Source of the DNA: CBFFRJ01 sp963530515
Lineage (GTDB): Bacteria > Pseudomonadota > Gammaproteobacteria > Enterobacterales > Enterobacteriaceae
Assembly (NCBI GenBank): GCA_963530515.1
Contig: CAUSEC010000001.1
Span: 62,001-126,000 of the forward strand
Length of the DNA stretch: 64,000 nt
Direction of reading: 5' to 3'
The notes below the pieces were generated by a model. That model saw only the letters and a list, made by a program, of their open reading frames with translations. It had not been told where the DNA came from and made no database searches. Positions 18,328 through 26,934 of the stretch are shown here, piece after piece; the first letter of the stretch is position 1; every line of letters starts with the position of its first letter. The translations under genes and the position numbers were made by a program.

Positions 18328-18514
18328 ATGAAAAACAAAAAAATGCGTTTAAGTTGCCTGGTTGATGACCGACAACAAAGTTGAAGCGGTACTCGGCCAT
18401 GAGATGGGGCATGTTGCTTTAGGTCACACCCGTAAAGCCATGCAAACGGCGTATGCAACGCTGGCTGCACGTGATATATCCGCGATCGTATTACTGCCGA
18501 CAAAAAGTAAATAA
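18328..18514 (+). pseudogene. ycaL: Remnant of ycaL, M48-family outer-membrane metallopeptidase
   Basis: The position between aroA and cmk is that of E. coli ycaL (about 254 residues). Here AAGGATG is followed by ATG at 18328 and the start of a lipoprotein-like leader (MKNKKMRLSCL), which stops at 18382. In another frame, 18365-18514 encodes 49 residues that contain MTDNKVEAVLGHEMGHVALG, the M48 zinc motif HExxH with its usual surroundings. This then runs out into an unrelated tail, IVLLPTKSK. The rest of the signal peptide, the N-terminal domain and the C-terminal glutamate-ligand region are missing. It is best explained as internal deletions with a frameshift, leaving the start and the catalytic helix. 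Confidence 0.85.
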
Positions 18515-18630
18515 TTGTCACTTTCGGGCTGGTGTTCTGCCAGCCCTCTATAATTGCGCAAACCTTCTTCACTCAATCTGATTCATTTCGTTATTTTCAC
18601 GCGGGGGTAACGGTCATTCGCGTTGCAGCG

Positions 18631-18636
18631 TATAAT
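18631..18636 (+). promoter_or_regulatory. -10 element of the cmk-rpsA promoter
   Basis: Consensus TATAAT within GCGTATAATGCGCC, 46 bp before the cmk start. The G+C-rich stretch following it resembles the discriminator of growth-rate-controlled ribosomal-protein promoters. No clear -35 is seen (TTCGCG upstream). Confidence 0.55.
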
Positions 18637-18681
18637 GCGCCGCGTTCACGTTAACGGTACGCCTTAATGAAGGAGAAAATG

Positions 18682-19365
18682 ATGACAGCAATTGCCCCGG
18701 TAATCACCATTGATGGGCCAAGCGGCGCAGGGAAAGGCACCCTTTGCAAGGCGATGGCGGAAGCGTTGCAATGGCATCTACTGGATTCAGGCGCAATTTA
18801 TCGTGTGCTGGCACTGGCTGCGCTGCACCACCATGTTGATGTCAACTCGGAAGATGTTCTGGTTCCGCTGGCCGCTCATCTGGATGTGCGTTTTATCTCT
18901 ACGAATGGCAACCTTGAAGTGATCCTTGAAGGGGAAGATGTGAGTGGCGAAATCCGTACTCAGGAAGTCGCCAATGCCGCCTCTCAGGTCGCGGCTTTCC
19001 CGCGCGTTCGCGAAGCGTTATTACGCCGCCAACGTGCCTTCCGTGAAGCGCCGGGTCTGATTGCTGATGGTCGCGATATGGGTACGGTAGTGTTCCCTGA
19101 TGCACCGGTGAAAATTTTCCTTGACGCCTCTTCTGAAGAGCGTGCCCATCGCCGCATGCTTCAGTTGCAGGAAAAAGGCTTTAGTGTTAACTTTGATCGC
19201 CTTTTGGCCGAGATCAAAGAACGCGACGATCGCGATCGTAATCGTCCCGTTGCGCCGCTTGTTCCCGCTGCTGATGCTTTAGTTCTGGATTCAACCAGTT
19301 TAAGTATTGAGCAAGTGATTGAAAAAGCGTTACAATATGCGCGCCAAAAATTGGCTCTCGCGTAA
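18682..19365 (+). CDS. cmk: Cytidylate kinase
   Basis: Phosphorylates CMP and dCMP to the diphosphates, salvaging pyrimidine nucleotides. From ATG 18682 (MTAIAPV) it is 227 residues, the E. coli length. AAGGAG at 18670-18675 is well spaced for it, so the in-frame ATGs at 18667 and 18679 are less likely starts. Visible are the P-loop IDGPSGAGKGT at about 9-19, the CMP-binding DSGAIYR, and the LID region RDDRDRNRP. It is co-transcribed with rpsA, as in E. coli. Confidence 0.98.
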   Translation: MTAIAPVITIDGPSGAGKGTLCKAMAEALQWHLLDSGAIYRVLALAALHHHVDVNSEDVLVPLAAHLDVRFISTNGNLEVILEGEDVSGEIRTQEVANAASQVAAFPRVREALLRRQRAFREAPGLIADGRDMGTVVFPDAPVKIFLDASSEERAHRRMLQLQEKGFSVNFDRLLAEIKERDDRDRNRPVAPLVPAADALVLDSTSLSIEQVIEKALQYARQKLALA

Positions 19366-19476
19366 AGCGACCGAATTTGTAGTACCCCCGCTGCAATGGA
19401 TTGTGAGCGGGTATGTGAAACAACCCCATCCGGCATGAAGCCAGGTGGACGTTAAATCTAACTCTGAAGATTAAAC
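19366..19476 (+). promoter_or_regulatory. rpsA leader (autoregulatory translation-initiation region)
   Basis: A 111-bp spacer between cmk and rpsA. It can form a hairpin from ACCCCCGCT and AGCGGGT (about 19384-19412), and there is no strong Shine-Dalgarno sequence before the ATG (only GAAG in CTGAAGATTAAAC). In E. coli the rpsA initiation region is likewise structured and SD-poor, and it is the target of autogenous repression by S1. Confidence 0.6.
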
Positions 19477-21150
19477 ATGACTGAATCTTTTGCTCAACTA
19501 TTTGAAGAATCTTTAAAAACAATCGAAACCCGTCCGGGTTCCATCGTTCGTGGCGTTGTTGTCGCTATCGACAAAGACGTAGTCCTGGTTGATGCGGGCC
19601 TGAAATCTGAATCTGCAATCCCTGCAGAGCAGTTCAAAAACGCAGCCGGCGAGCTGGAAATTCAGGTCGGTGACGAAGTTGACGTTGCACTGGACGCTGT
19701 AGAAGACGGCTTCGGCGAAACTCTGCTGTCCCGTGAAAAAGCTAAGCGTCACGAAGCTTGGATCACGCTGGAAAAAGCATACGAAGAAGCTGAAACTGTT
19801 GTTGGTGTTATCAACGGCAAAGTTAAAGGTGGCTTCACTGTTGAGCTGAACGGTATTCGTGCGTTCCTGCCAGGTTCCCTGGTTGACGTGCGTCCAGTTC
19901 GCGACACCCTGCACCTGGAAGGCAAAGAGCTTGAGTTCAAAGTCATCAAGCTTGACCAGAAGCGTAACAACGTTGTTGTATCCCGTCGTGCCGTGATCGA
20001 ATCCGAGAATAGCGCAGAACGCGATCAGCTGCTGGAAAACCTGCAGGAAGGCATGGAAGTCAAAGGTATCGTTAAGAACCTCACTGACTACGGCGCATTC
20101 GTTGACCTGGGCGGCGTTGATGGCCTGCTGCACATCACCGACATGGCGTGGAAACGCGTTAAGCACCCAAGCGAAATCGTGAACGTGGGCGACGAAATCA
20201 CTGTTAAAGTGCTGAAGTTTGACCGCGAGCGTACTCGTGTATCCCTCGGCCTGAAACAGCTGGGCGAAGATCCATGGGTAGCTATCGCTAAGCGTTACCC
20301 AGAAGGTACTAAACTGACTGGTCGCGTAACCAACCTGACTGACTACGGCTGCTTCGTTGAAATCGAAGAAGGCGTTGAAGGTCTGGTGCACGTTTCCGAA
20401 ATGGACTGGACCAACAAAAACATCCACCCATCCAAAGTTGTTAACGTTGGTGATGTAGTGGAAGTGATGGTTCTGGATATCGACGAAGAACGTCGTCGTA
20501 TCTCCCTGGGCCTGAAACAGTGCAAAAACAACCCATGGCAGCAGTTCGCGGAAACCCACAACAAGGGCGACCGTGTTGAAGGTAAAATCAAGTCTATCAC
20601 TGACTTCGGTATCTTCATCGGCCTGGACGGCGGCATCGATGGCCTGGTTCACCTGTCTGACATCTCCTGGAACGTTGCAGGCGAAGAAGCAGTTCGTGAA
20701 TACAAAAAAGGCGACGAAATCGCTGCAGTTGTTCTGCAGGTTGACGCAGAGCGTGAGCGTATCTCCCTGGGCGTTAAACAGCTCGCAGAAGATCCGTTCA
20801 ACAACTGGGTTGCACTGAACAAGAAAGGCGCAATCGTAAACGGTAAAGTGACTGCAGTTGACGCTAAAGGCGCAACCGTAGAACTGGCTGACGGCGTTGA
20901 AGGTTACCTGCGCGCTTCTGAAGCTTCCCGTGACCGCGTTGAAGATGCCACTCTGGTTCTGAACGTTGGTGATGATGTAGAAGCTAAATTCACCGGTGTT
21001 GATCGTAAGAACCGTGCAATCAGCCTGTCTGTTCGTGCTAAAGATGAAGCTGATGAGAAAGATGCAATCGCGACTGTTAACAACAAACAGGAAGAAGGCA
21101 ACTTCTCTAACGCGATGGCTGAAGCCTTCAAAGCTGCTAAAGGCGAGTAA
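19477..21150 (+). CDS. rpsA: 30S ribosomal protein S1
   Basis: mRNA-binding ribosomal protein required to initiate translation on most messages. It has 557 residues, as in E. coli, with six S1 (OB-fold) repeats at roughly 21-87, 105-171, 192-260, 277-347, 364-434 and 451-520. Repeats 3 to 5 carry recognisable VxNLTDYGxFV-type strands (KNLTDYGAFV, TNLTDYGCFV, KSITDFGIFI). Codon use is that of a very highly expressed gene, which also leaves the antisense strand open for long stretches. Confidence 0.99.
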   Translation: MTESFAQLFEESLKTIETRPGSIVRGVVVAIDKDVVLVDAGLKSESAIPAEQFKNAAGELEIQVGDEVDVALDAVEDGFGETLLSREKAKRHEAWITLEKAYEEAETVVGVINGKVKGGFTVELNGIRAFLPGSLVDVRPVRDTLHLEGKELEFKVIKLDQKRNNVVVSRRAVIESENSAERDQLLENLQEGMEVKGIVKNLTDYGAFVDLGGVDGLLHITDMAWKRVKHPSEIVNVGDEITVKVLKFDRERTRVSLGLKQLGEDPWVAIAKRYPEGTKLTGRVTNLTDYGCFVEIEEGVEGLVHVSEMDWTNKNIHPSKVVNVGDVVEVMVLDIDEERRRISLGLKQCKNNPWQQFAETHNKGDRVEGKIKSITDFGIFIGLDGGIDGLVHLSDISWNVAGEEAVREYKKGDEIAAVVLQVDAERERISLGVKQLAEDPFNNWVALNKKGAIVNGKVTAVDAKGATVELADGVEGYLRASEASRDRVEDATLVLNVGDDVEAKFTGVDRKNRAISLSVRAKDEADEKDAIATVNNKQEEGNFSNAMAEAFKAAKGE

Positions 21151-21167
21151 TTACTCAGCATCATTTG

Positions 21168-21236
21168 AGAGACGGTTGACTGTTTAATGCGAAACCCCGG
21201 TTCATTTCGGGGTTAGCATCCGAAGCAAACGTCTCT
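21168..21236 (+). terminator. Nested hairpins after rpsA
   Basis: Inner stem AACCCCG/CGGGGTT (21193-21199 with 21208-21214) sits inside an outer stem AGAGACG/CGTCTCT (21168-21174 with 21230-21236). There is no T-run, so termination is probably partial or the structure protects the 3' end of the transcript. Confidence 0.6.
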
Positions 21237-21261
21237 GTCGCTCGAAGTATGATGAGGATAC

Positions 21262-21290
21262 TTGACAGATTACAGATTTCGTCCTGTAAT
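21262..21290 (+). promoter_or_regulatory. ihfB promoter
   Basis: Perfect -35 TTGACA (21262-21267), a 17-bp spacer and -10 TGTAAT (21285-21290). The spacer and -10 contain a perfect inverted repeat ATTACAG-N8-CTGTAAT (21269-21290), which could be an operator. Confidence 0.75.
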
Positions 21291-21298
21291 CAAGCACA

Positions 21299-21320
21299 AA
21301 GGGCGGCTACGGCCGCCCTT
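21299..21320 (+). other. Stable hairpin in the ihfB leader
   Basis: Perfect 9-bp GC-rich stem AAGGGCGGC/GCCGCCCTT closed by a C(TACG)G tetraloop, just downstream of the ihfB promoter and 46 bp before the start codon. It would lie at the extreme 5' end of the ihfB mRNA, where such hairpins stabilise transcripts; it lacks a T-run. Confidence 0.6.
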
Positions 21321-21366
21321 GTTCAAGCTGTTAAGCTAATTTGCCTTGAAGGAAACCGGAGGAATC

Positions 21367-21651
21367 ATGACCAAGTCAGAATTGATTGAAAGACTTGCCA
21401 GCCAGCACTCGCACATTCCCGCGAAAGCCGTGGAAGATGCGGTAAAAGAGATGCTGGAGCATATGGCCTCTACTCTTGCCCAGGGTGAGCGTATTGAGAT
21501 CCGCGGTTTCGGTAGTTTTTCTCTGCACTATCGTGCACCTCGCACCGGACGTAACCCAAAAACGGGCGATAAAGTGGATCTGGAAGGTAAATACGTTCCA
21601 CACTTTAAGCCGGGTAAAGAACTACGTGACCGCGCCAATATTTATGAGTAA
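21367..21651 (+). CDS. ihfB: Integration host factor subunit beta
   Basis: DNA-bending nucleoid protein that works as a heterodimer with IhfA. From ATG 21367 (MTKSELIERL), behind a strong GGAGGAATC site, it is 94 residues, the E. coli length; the seven-residue upstream extension in frame is not conserved. The DNA-intercalating arm signature GRNPKTG is at about 62-68, and the DNABII motif FKPGKELRDRAN is near the C-terminus. Confidence 0.98.
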   Translation: MTKSELIERLASQHSHIPAKAVEDAVKEMLEHMASTLAQGERIEIRGFGSFSLHYRAPRTGRNPKTGDKVDLEGKYVPHFKPGKELRDRANIYE

Positions 21652-21682
21652 GTTTTAATTTCTATTAGGACTTAGCCATCGA

Positions 21683-21707
21683 AAAAGCACCGATAAGGTG
21701 CTTTTTT
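21683..21707 (+). terminator. Terminator of ihfB
   Basis: Stem AAAAGCACC/GGTGCTTTT with a 5-nt loop, ending in a run of six T residues, about 30 bp after the ihfB stop. Confidence 0.92.
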
Positions 21708-21868
21708 CGTTTCTGCTCCTTATGTACTGAAGCTGGAATGCGCCTCGCAGGTTTTCTGTCTGCGGATGTAAAAAGAGAAATACTCCTCTGCGCTCGCCGC
21801 AAAACTCCCCATTCTGAAAAGACACCCCGTGCATGGGCGTTCACACTGGCTTCAACAAGGAGGTGTGG

Positions 21869-24136
21869 ATGCCGTTACCTGCGCTGGCGATGAGTCTTAA
21901 TCTGGGGCTGCTGCCACTCTTATTTCTGCCAACATTACCCGGTTTGCGATTTCTCTGGGGCATTATCGCGTTGGCATTTTTGCTGGCGATGTTTCGCCAG
22001 TGCACCTTACGGTATACAGGCGTGACGCTTTTATTTTTTGCCTGGGGGGTACTGGCAGCGCAGCAGCAGCTCTGGCCAATGGAACATATTCCGGGGCGTA
22101 ATCAGAAAGTAAGCGTAGTCATAACGGATACCGACCATGCGACGACTCATTATGCAAAAATCACCCATCTCAACGGGGAGCGTTTGTTCCCGGCTCCTGG
22201 TATTGTCTTTTATGGCGAGTATTTACCTGAGAACGTCTGTGTTGGGCAAAAATGGGCGCTGACAATCAGAGCCAGAGCCGTTCATGGTCAGCTCAATGAG
22301 GGGGGATTTGATACGCAGCAGCATGCGCTGTCTATCCACCAGCCGCTGACAGGGCGTTTTTTAAATGCAGGTGTTGTCAGCCGTGATTGCAGCTGGCGTG
22401 GCCTGTTTCTGAATTCACTTAAGACGGCTCTTGAACCCTTCCACTGGCGTTCCGTGATACTGGCACTGGGCATGGGAGAGCGCTCATCGCTGGACAAAAC
22501 GACCAAAGATATCATGCGTGAGACGGGCGTCGCGCATCTGATGGCTATATCTGGGTTACATATTGCCCTGACCGCGGTATTGGGTGGGCTGCTCGCAAGG
22601 GGCGCGCAGTTTCTCTTTCCAGCTCACTGGATTAACTGGCGATTGCCGTTGTATGTGGGACTGGTCTGCGCAATTTATTATGCGTGGCTGACAGGTATGC
22701 AGCCACCAGCATTCAGAACGACGATATCGCTCGGGGTCTGGGCTGCTTTGCGCCTTTCAGGGCGGCAATGGACCGCCTGGCAAGTCTGGGCTTGCTGTGT
22801 AGCAGGCATTTTGTTTGTCGATCCCATCGCCATACTGTCGCAAAGTCTGTGGCTCTCTGCTTTTGCCGTCGCGGCACTGATTTTTTGGTATCAATGGCTG
22901 CCCTTGCGGACAGAGAGACTGGCCTGGTGGTATCGCTGGCTGGTCACCCTGCTTTATCTGCAGGCAGGCATGATGCTGCTCTTGCTGCCACTGCAGATCC
23001 TTGTATTTCATGGCATAAGCGTCAGTTCACTGGTCGCGAACCTCCTGGCAGTACCATTGGTTACGTTTATCACCGTGCCGCTAATTCTGGTGGGGATGCT
23101 ATTGCATTTGACGGGCTTGCAATGGGCCGAAACGGCAGTCTGGTCGCTGGCAGACGGTTCACTGGCATTGCTGTTTGGGTTCCTGCGTCTGTTACCTCAG
23201 GGATGGGTGAGTGTGGATGCCCGCTGGCTGGGCCTTGCCTGGCTCCCATGGCTATTTTTGATTGCCAGAAGGCTGCACCTCTATCGGTCGGTGCCACTCC
23301 TTTGCCTGGCCGCTCTCATTATGTTGCTGTTTCCACTGTTCCGTGAACAGCGAAATGATAGCTGGCGCGTGCATATGCTGGACGTGGGGCAGGGGCTGGC
23401 GATGGTGATTGAACGCAACGGTAAAGCTATTCTGTATGATACGGGTTTGGCCTGGCCGGGGGGCGACAGTGGGCAACAGCTGATTATTCCCTGGCTTCGT
23501 TGGCACAATCTGCAGCCTGAAGGGATTATCCTCAGCCACGAACATCTTGATCATCGTGGCGGGCTGACATCATTGCTGGCCGAGTGGCCGACATTATGGA
23601 TAAGGAGTCCGGTTGGTTGGAAAAACCATCAACCTTGTTTTCGCGGTGAAAGCTGGCAATGGCAGGGATTAACATTCAGTGCTCACTGGCCGATGAAAGA
23701 AGCACTGATGCATGGGGGGAATAACCGCTCCTGCGTGGTGAAAGTGAGTGACGGGAAATGGAGTCTTTTGCTCACTGGCGATATCGAAACCCCGGCAGAA
23801 CTCGCAATGATGCGCCACTACTGGCAGCATCTTGAGGCAACGATTATTCAAGTACCGCACCATGGCAGTAACACATCGTCTACACTGCCTTTTATTCAGA
23901 AGGTTAAAGGTGAGGCCGCACTGGTATCTGCCTCACGTTATAATTCCTGGCGATTACCTTCCGCGAAAGTGAAGACTCGCTATCTCAAACAAACATACGC
24001 CTGGTACGACACCCCGCATCACGGCCAACTTTCCGCCGTATTTACCTCTGATGGCTGGGAAATCGTGAGCTTACGAGAGCAAAATTTGCCTCGTTGGTAT
24101 CATCAGTGGTTTGGCGTACCTGGCGATAACGGGTAG
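21869..24136 (+). CDS. ycaI: YcaI, ComEC/Rec2-family membrane protein
   Basis: Homologue of the competence DNA channel ComEC. In E. coli it (YcaI/ComEC) is tied to uptake or use of external DNA, with limited direct evidence. From ATG 21869, directly behind AAGGAGGTGTGG, it is 755 residues versus 754 in E. coli; an ATG at 21833 is in frame but lacks such a site. Domain order is two N-terminal helices, an OB-like DUF4131 region (about 60-170), the polytopic competence domain with HLMAISGLHIALTAVLGGLL, and a C-terminal metallo-beta-lactamase-like domain (from about 500) with LSHEHLDHRGG and VPHHGSNTSS. It stands 36 bp before msbA. Confidence 0.95.
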   Translation: MPLPALAMSLNLGLLPLLFLPTLPGLRFLWGIIALAFLLAMFRQCTLRYTGVTLLFFAWGVLAAQQQLWPMEHIPGRNQKVSVVITDTDHATTHYAKITHLNGERLFPAPGIVFYGEYLPENVCVGQKWALTIRARAVHGQLNEGGFDTQQHALSIHQPLTGRFLNAGVVSRDCSWRGLFLNSLKTALEPFHWRSVILALGMGERSSLDKTTKDIMRETGVAHLMAISGLHIALTAVLGGLLARGAQFLFPAHWINWRLPLYVGLVCAIYYAWLTGMQPPAFRTTISLGVWAALRLSGRQWTAWQVWACCVAGILFVDPIAILSQSLWLSAFAVAALIFWYQWLPLRTERLAWWYRWLVTLLYLQAGMMLLLLPLQILVFHGISVSSLVANLLAVPLVTFITVPLILVGMLLHLTGLQWAETAVWSLADGSLALLFGFLRLLPQGWVSVDARWLGLAWLPWLFLIARRLHLYRSVPLLCLAALIMLLFPLFREQRNDSWRVHMLDVGQGLAMVIERNGKAILYDTGLAWPGGDSGQQLIIPWLRWHNLQPEGIILSHEHLDHRGGLTSLLAEWPTLWIRSPVGWKNHQPCFRGESWQWQGLTFSAHWPMKEALMHGGNNRSCVVKVSDGKWSLLLTGDIETPAELAMMRHYWQHLEATIIQVPHHGSNTSSTLPFIQKVKGEAALVSASRYNSWRLPSAKVKTRYLKQTYAWYDTPHHGQLSAVFTSDGWEIVSLREQNLPRWYHQWFGVPGDNG

Positions 24137-24172
24137 AATATGCGGCTATTTCAACAAGTGCTGGTTTTTTGA

Positions 24173-25921
24173 ATGCATAACGACAAAGATCTCTCTACAT
24201 GGCAAACATTCCGCCGCCTCTGGCCCATGATTGCGCCGTTTAAAGCGGGGTTGTTCGTTTCGGGAGTAGCGTTAATCCTCAACGCCGCCAGCGATACTTT
24301 TATGCTATCGCTTCTCAAACCGTTACTGGATGATGGTTTTGGCAAAACGGACCGCTCAGTGCTGCTTTGGATGCCACTGGTGGTTATCGGGCTGATGATT
24401 TTACGCGGCATCACCAGCTACATCTCAAGCTATTGTATATCCTGGGTGTCCGGCAAAGTGGTCATGACCATGCGCCGCCGTTTGTTTAGCCATATGATGG
24501 GCATGCCCGTCTCCTATTTTGATAAACAATCGACAGGCACATTGCTGTCACGCATTACCTATGATTCCGAACAGGTAGCCTCTTCTTCCTCCAGCGCATT
24601 GATCACCGTTGTGCGCGAGGGTGCCTCGATCATTGGCCTCTTCATCATGATGTTCTATTACAGCTGGCAGCTGTCGGTCATTTTGATTGTCCTGGCACCG
24701 GTTGTGTCTTTTGCGATTCGTGTGGTTTCGAAGCGTTTTCGTAATATCAGCAAAAATATGCAGAACACCATGGGGCAGGTAACCACCAGCGCTGAGCAGA
24801 TGCTGAAAGGGCATAAAGAAGTGCTGATGTTCGGCGGGCAGGAAGTTGAAACCAGCCGCTTTGATAAAGTCAGCAATAAAATGCGTCTGCAGGGTATGAA
24901 AATGGTCTCGGCGTCGTCTATTTCAGACCCGATCATTCAGCTGATTGCCTCTCTGGCGCTGGCGTTTGTCCTGTATGCCGCAAGCTTCCCTAGTGTTATG
25001 GAGACCCTGACGGCGGGTACCATTACCGTTGTCTTCTCGTCCATGATTGCCCTGATGCGCCCACTGAAATCACTGACCAACGTCAACGCGCAGTTCCAGC
25101 GTGGTATGGCGGCCTGCCAGACTTTATTTGCGATTCTCGACAGTGAGCAGGAAAAAGACGAAGGCAAGCGGGTGATTGAACGTGCGCAAGGGGACATTGA
25201 ATTCCGCAATGTAACCTTCACGTACCCAGGACGTGAAACACCTGCTCTGCGTAACATCAACCTGAAAATACCGGCGGGCAAAACCGTTGCACTGGTGGGC
25301 CGTTCGGGTTCAGGTAAGTCAACGATGGCAAGTCTTATCACTCGTTTCTATGACATCGATGAAGGTGAAATCCTCATGGATGGTCATGATCTGCGTGAGT
25401 ATAAGCTGACCTCATTACGTAATCAGGTTGCGTTGGTTTCGCAAAACGTCCACCTTTTCAATGACACCGTTGCCAATAACATTGCGTATGCGCGTACGGA
25501 AGAGTTTGGTCGTGAGCAAATAGAGCAGGCGGCGAAAATGGCCTACGCCATGGACTTTATCCAAAAAATGGATAATGGCCTGGACACGGTCATTGGTGAG
25601 AACGGTGTGTTGCTCTCCGGTGGTCAGCGTCAACGTATTGCCATCGCTCGCGCACTGCTCCGCGATAGCCCAATCCTGATTCTTGATGAAGCTACCTCTG
25701 CGCTGGATACCGAGTCTGAGCGTGCGATACAGGCTGCACTTAATGAGCTGCAGAAAAACCGCACATCACTGGTCATTGCGCACCGACTGTCTACCATTGA
25801 GCAGGCTGATGAAATTGTCGTTGTGGAAGATGGGCGTATCGTTGAGCGGGGAAGCCATACTGAGCTGCTGGAACATCGTGGCGTATACGCTCAATTGCAT
25901 AAAATGCAGTTTGGCGAATGA
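24173..25921 (+). CDS. msbA: Lipid A export ATP-binding/permease protein MsbA
   Basis: Homodimeric ABC exporter that flips core-lipid A across the inner membrane. It has 582 residues, the E. coli length. The membrane domain (about 1-320) has six helices. The nucleotide-binding domain shows Walker A GRSGSGKSTMAS, Q-loop VSQNVHL, signature LSGGQRQR, Walker B LILDEATSALD and the switch His in IAHRLST. Its last 4 bp (ATGA) overlap the lpxK start, so the two are translationally coupled. Essential in E. coli. Confidence 0.99.
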   Translation: MHNDKDLSTWQTFRRLWPMIAPFKAGLFVSGVALILNAASDTFMLSLLKPLLDDGFGKTDRSVLLWMPLVVIGLMILRGITSYISSYCISWVSGKVVMTMRRRLFSHMMGMPVSYFDKQSTGTLLSRITYDSEQVASSSSSALITVVREGASIIGLFIMMFYYSWQLSVILIVLAPVVSFAIRVVSKRFRNISKNMQNTMGQVTTSAEQMLKGHKEVLMFGGQEVETSRFDKVSNKMRLQGMKMVSASSISDPIIQLIASLALAFVLYAASFPSVMETLTAGTITVVFSSMIALMRPLKSLTNVNAQFQRGMAACQTLFAILDSEQEKDEGKRVIERAQGDIEFRNVTFTYPGRETPALRNINLKIPAGKTVALVGRSGSGKSTMASLITRFYDIDEGEILMDGHDLREYKLTSLRNQVALVSQNVHLFNDTVANNIAYARTEEFGREQIEQAAKMAYAMDFIQKMDNGLDTVIGENGVLLSGGQRQRIAIARALLRDSPILILDEATSALDTESERAIQAALNELQKNRTSLVIAHRLSTIEQADEIVVVEDGRIVERGSHTELLEHRGVYAQLHKMQFGE

Positions 25922-26895
25922 TAGCTCGTATCTGGTCCGGCGAATCATCGCTCTGGCTGCTCTTGTTGCCGTTTTCCTGGTTGTATGGCCTGGTGAGCGG
26001 CATCATTCGCCTGAGCTGGCGCTTGGGGCTGAGAAAACCATGGAAAGCGCCGGTACCGGTTGTGGTCGTGGGCAATCTCACGGCGGGTGGTAACGGCAAA
26101 ACGCCGGTTGTCGTGTGGCTCGTGGAGCGATTACACGAACGTGGAATTCGTGTAGGTGTGGTATCTCGTGGCTATGGCGGAAAAGCATCGCAGTATCCGC
26201 TGGTGCTTACCCCTGAAACCACCACCGCGCAGGCAGGCGATGAGCCTGTACTGATTTACCAGCGCACTGGTGCACCGGTGGCCGTCTCTCCTGTCAGGGT
26301 TGAGGCCGTGCAGGCGCTTCTGGCGAACAATCCCGTGCAAATCATTGTCACCGATGATGGTTTACAGCATTACCGTCTGCATCGTGACAAAGAGATCGTG
26401 GTCATTGATGGTGTTCGTCGTTTTGGCAACGGTTGGTGGCTGCCTGCTGGCCCGATGCGGGAGCGGGCATCGCGTCTGAAAACGGTTGATGCGATTATCA
26501 CCAACGGTGGTGTGGCGTTTCCTTCTGAAATTGCCATGCAGCTGCAACCCGGAAAAGCGGTAAATCTGCGCACGGGTGAGCAGCGGGATGTACGCGAATT
26601 ACGGCATCTCGTTGCAATGGCTGGCATTGGCCATCCTCCTCGCTTTTTTGCAACGCTGGCACAATGCGGTGTCACCCCTGAACTCACCGTCGCCCTTGCC
26701 GATCATCAGGCGTTGTCGCATGCCGATGTCACAAAGCTTGTAAAAGCAGGGCAAACGCTGATCATGACGGAGAAAGACGCCGTTAAGTGTCGCGCCTTTG
26801 CGGAAGATAACTGGTGGTATCTGCCTGTCGATGCTCACCTTGCTCATGAGCAAGCGGAAAAGCTATTGCAGGAATTGTTAACCCTGGTGCGCTAG
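25918..26895 (+). CDS. lpxK: Tetraacyldisaccharide 4'-kinase
   Basis: Membrane-associated kinase that adds the 4'-phosphate to the lipid A disaccharide, forming lipid IVA. It has 325 residues, against about 328 in E. coli. An N-terminal hydrophobic helix (about 15-32) is followed by the P-loop variant GNLTAGGNGKTP at 55-66, and TDDGLQHYRL and EKDAVKCR are conserved. It overlaps msbA by 4 bp, linking lipid A synthesis and export. Confidence 0.97.
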   Translation: MIARIWSGESSLWLLLLPFSWLYGLVSGIIRLSWRLGLRKPWKAPVPVVVVGNLTAGGNGKTPVVVWLVERLHERGIRVGVVSRGYGGKASQYPLVLTPETTTAQAGDEPVLIYQRTGAPVAVSPVRVEAVQALLANNPVQIIVTDDGLQHYRLHRDKEIVVIDGVRRFGNGWWLPAGPMRERASRLKTVDAIITNGGVAFPSEIAMQLQPGKAVNLRTGEQRDVRELRHLVAMAGIGHPPRFFATLAQCGVTPELTVALADHQALSHADVTKLVKAGQTLIMTEKDAVKCRAFAEDNWWYLPVDAHLAHEQAEKLLQELLTLVR

Positions 26896-26934
26896 CATTT
26901 TGGCGGGCGCACTCCGTTCTTAACCGGGAAGCCT

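Noticed and set aside
19513..20652. A 379-codon open frame antisense to rpsA
   Set aside because: Same effect of strong codon bias in rpsA; the predicted protein is dominated by Phe, Val and Asn and resembles nothing known.
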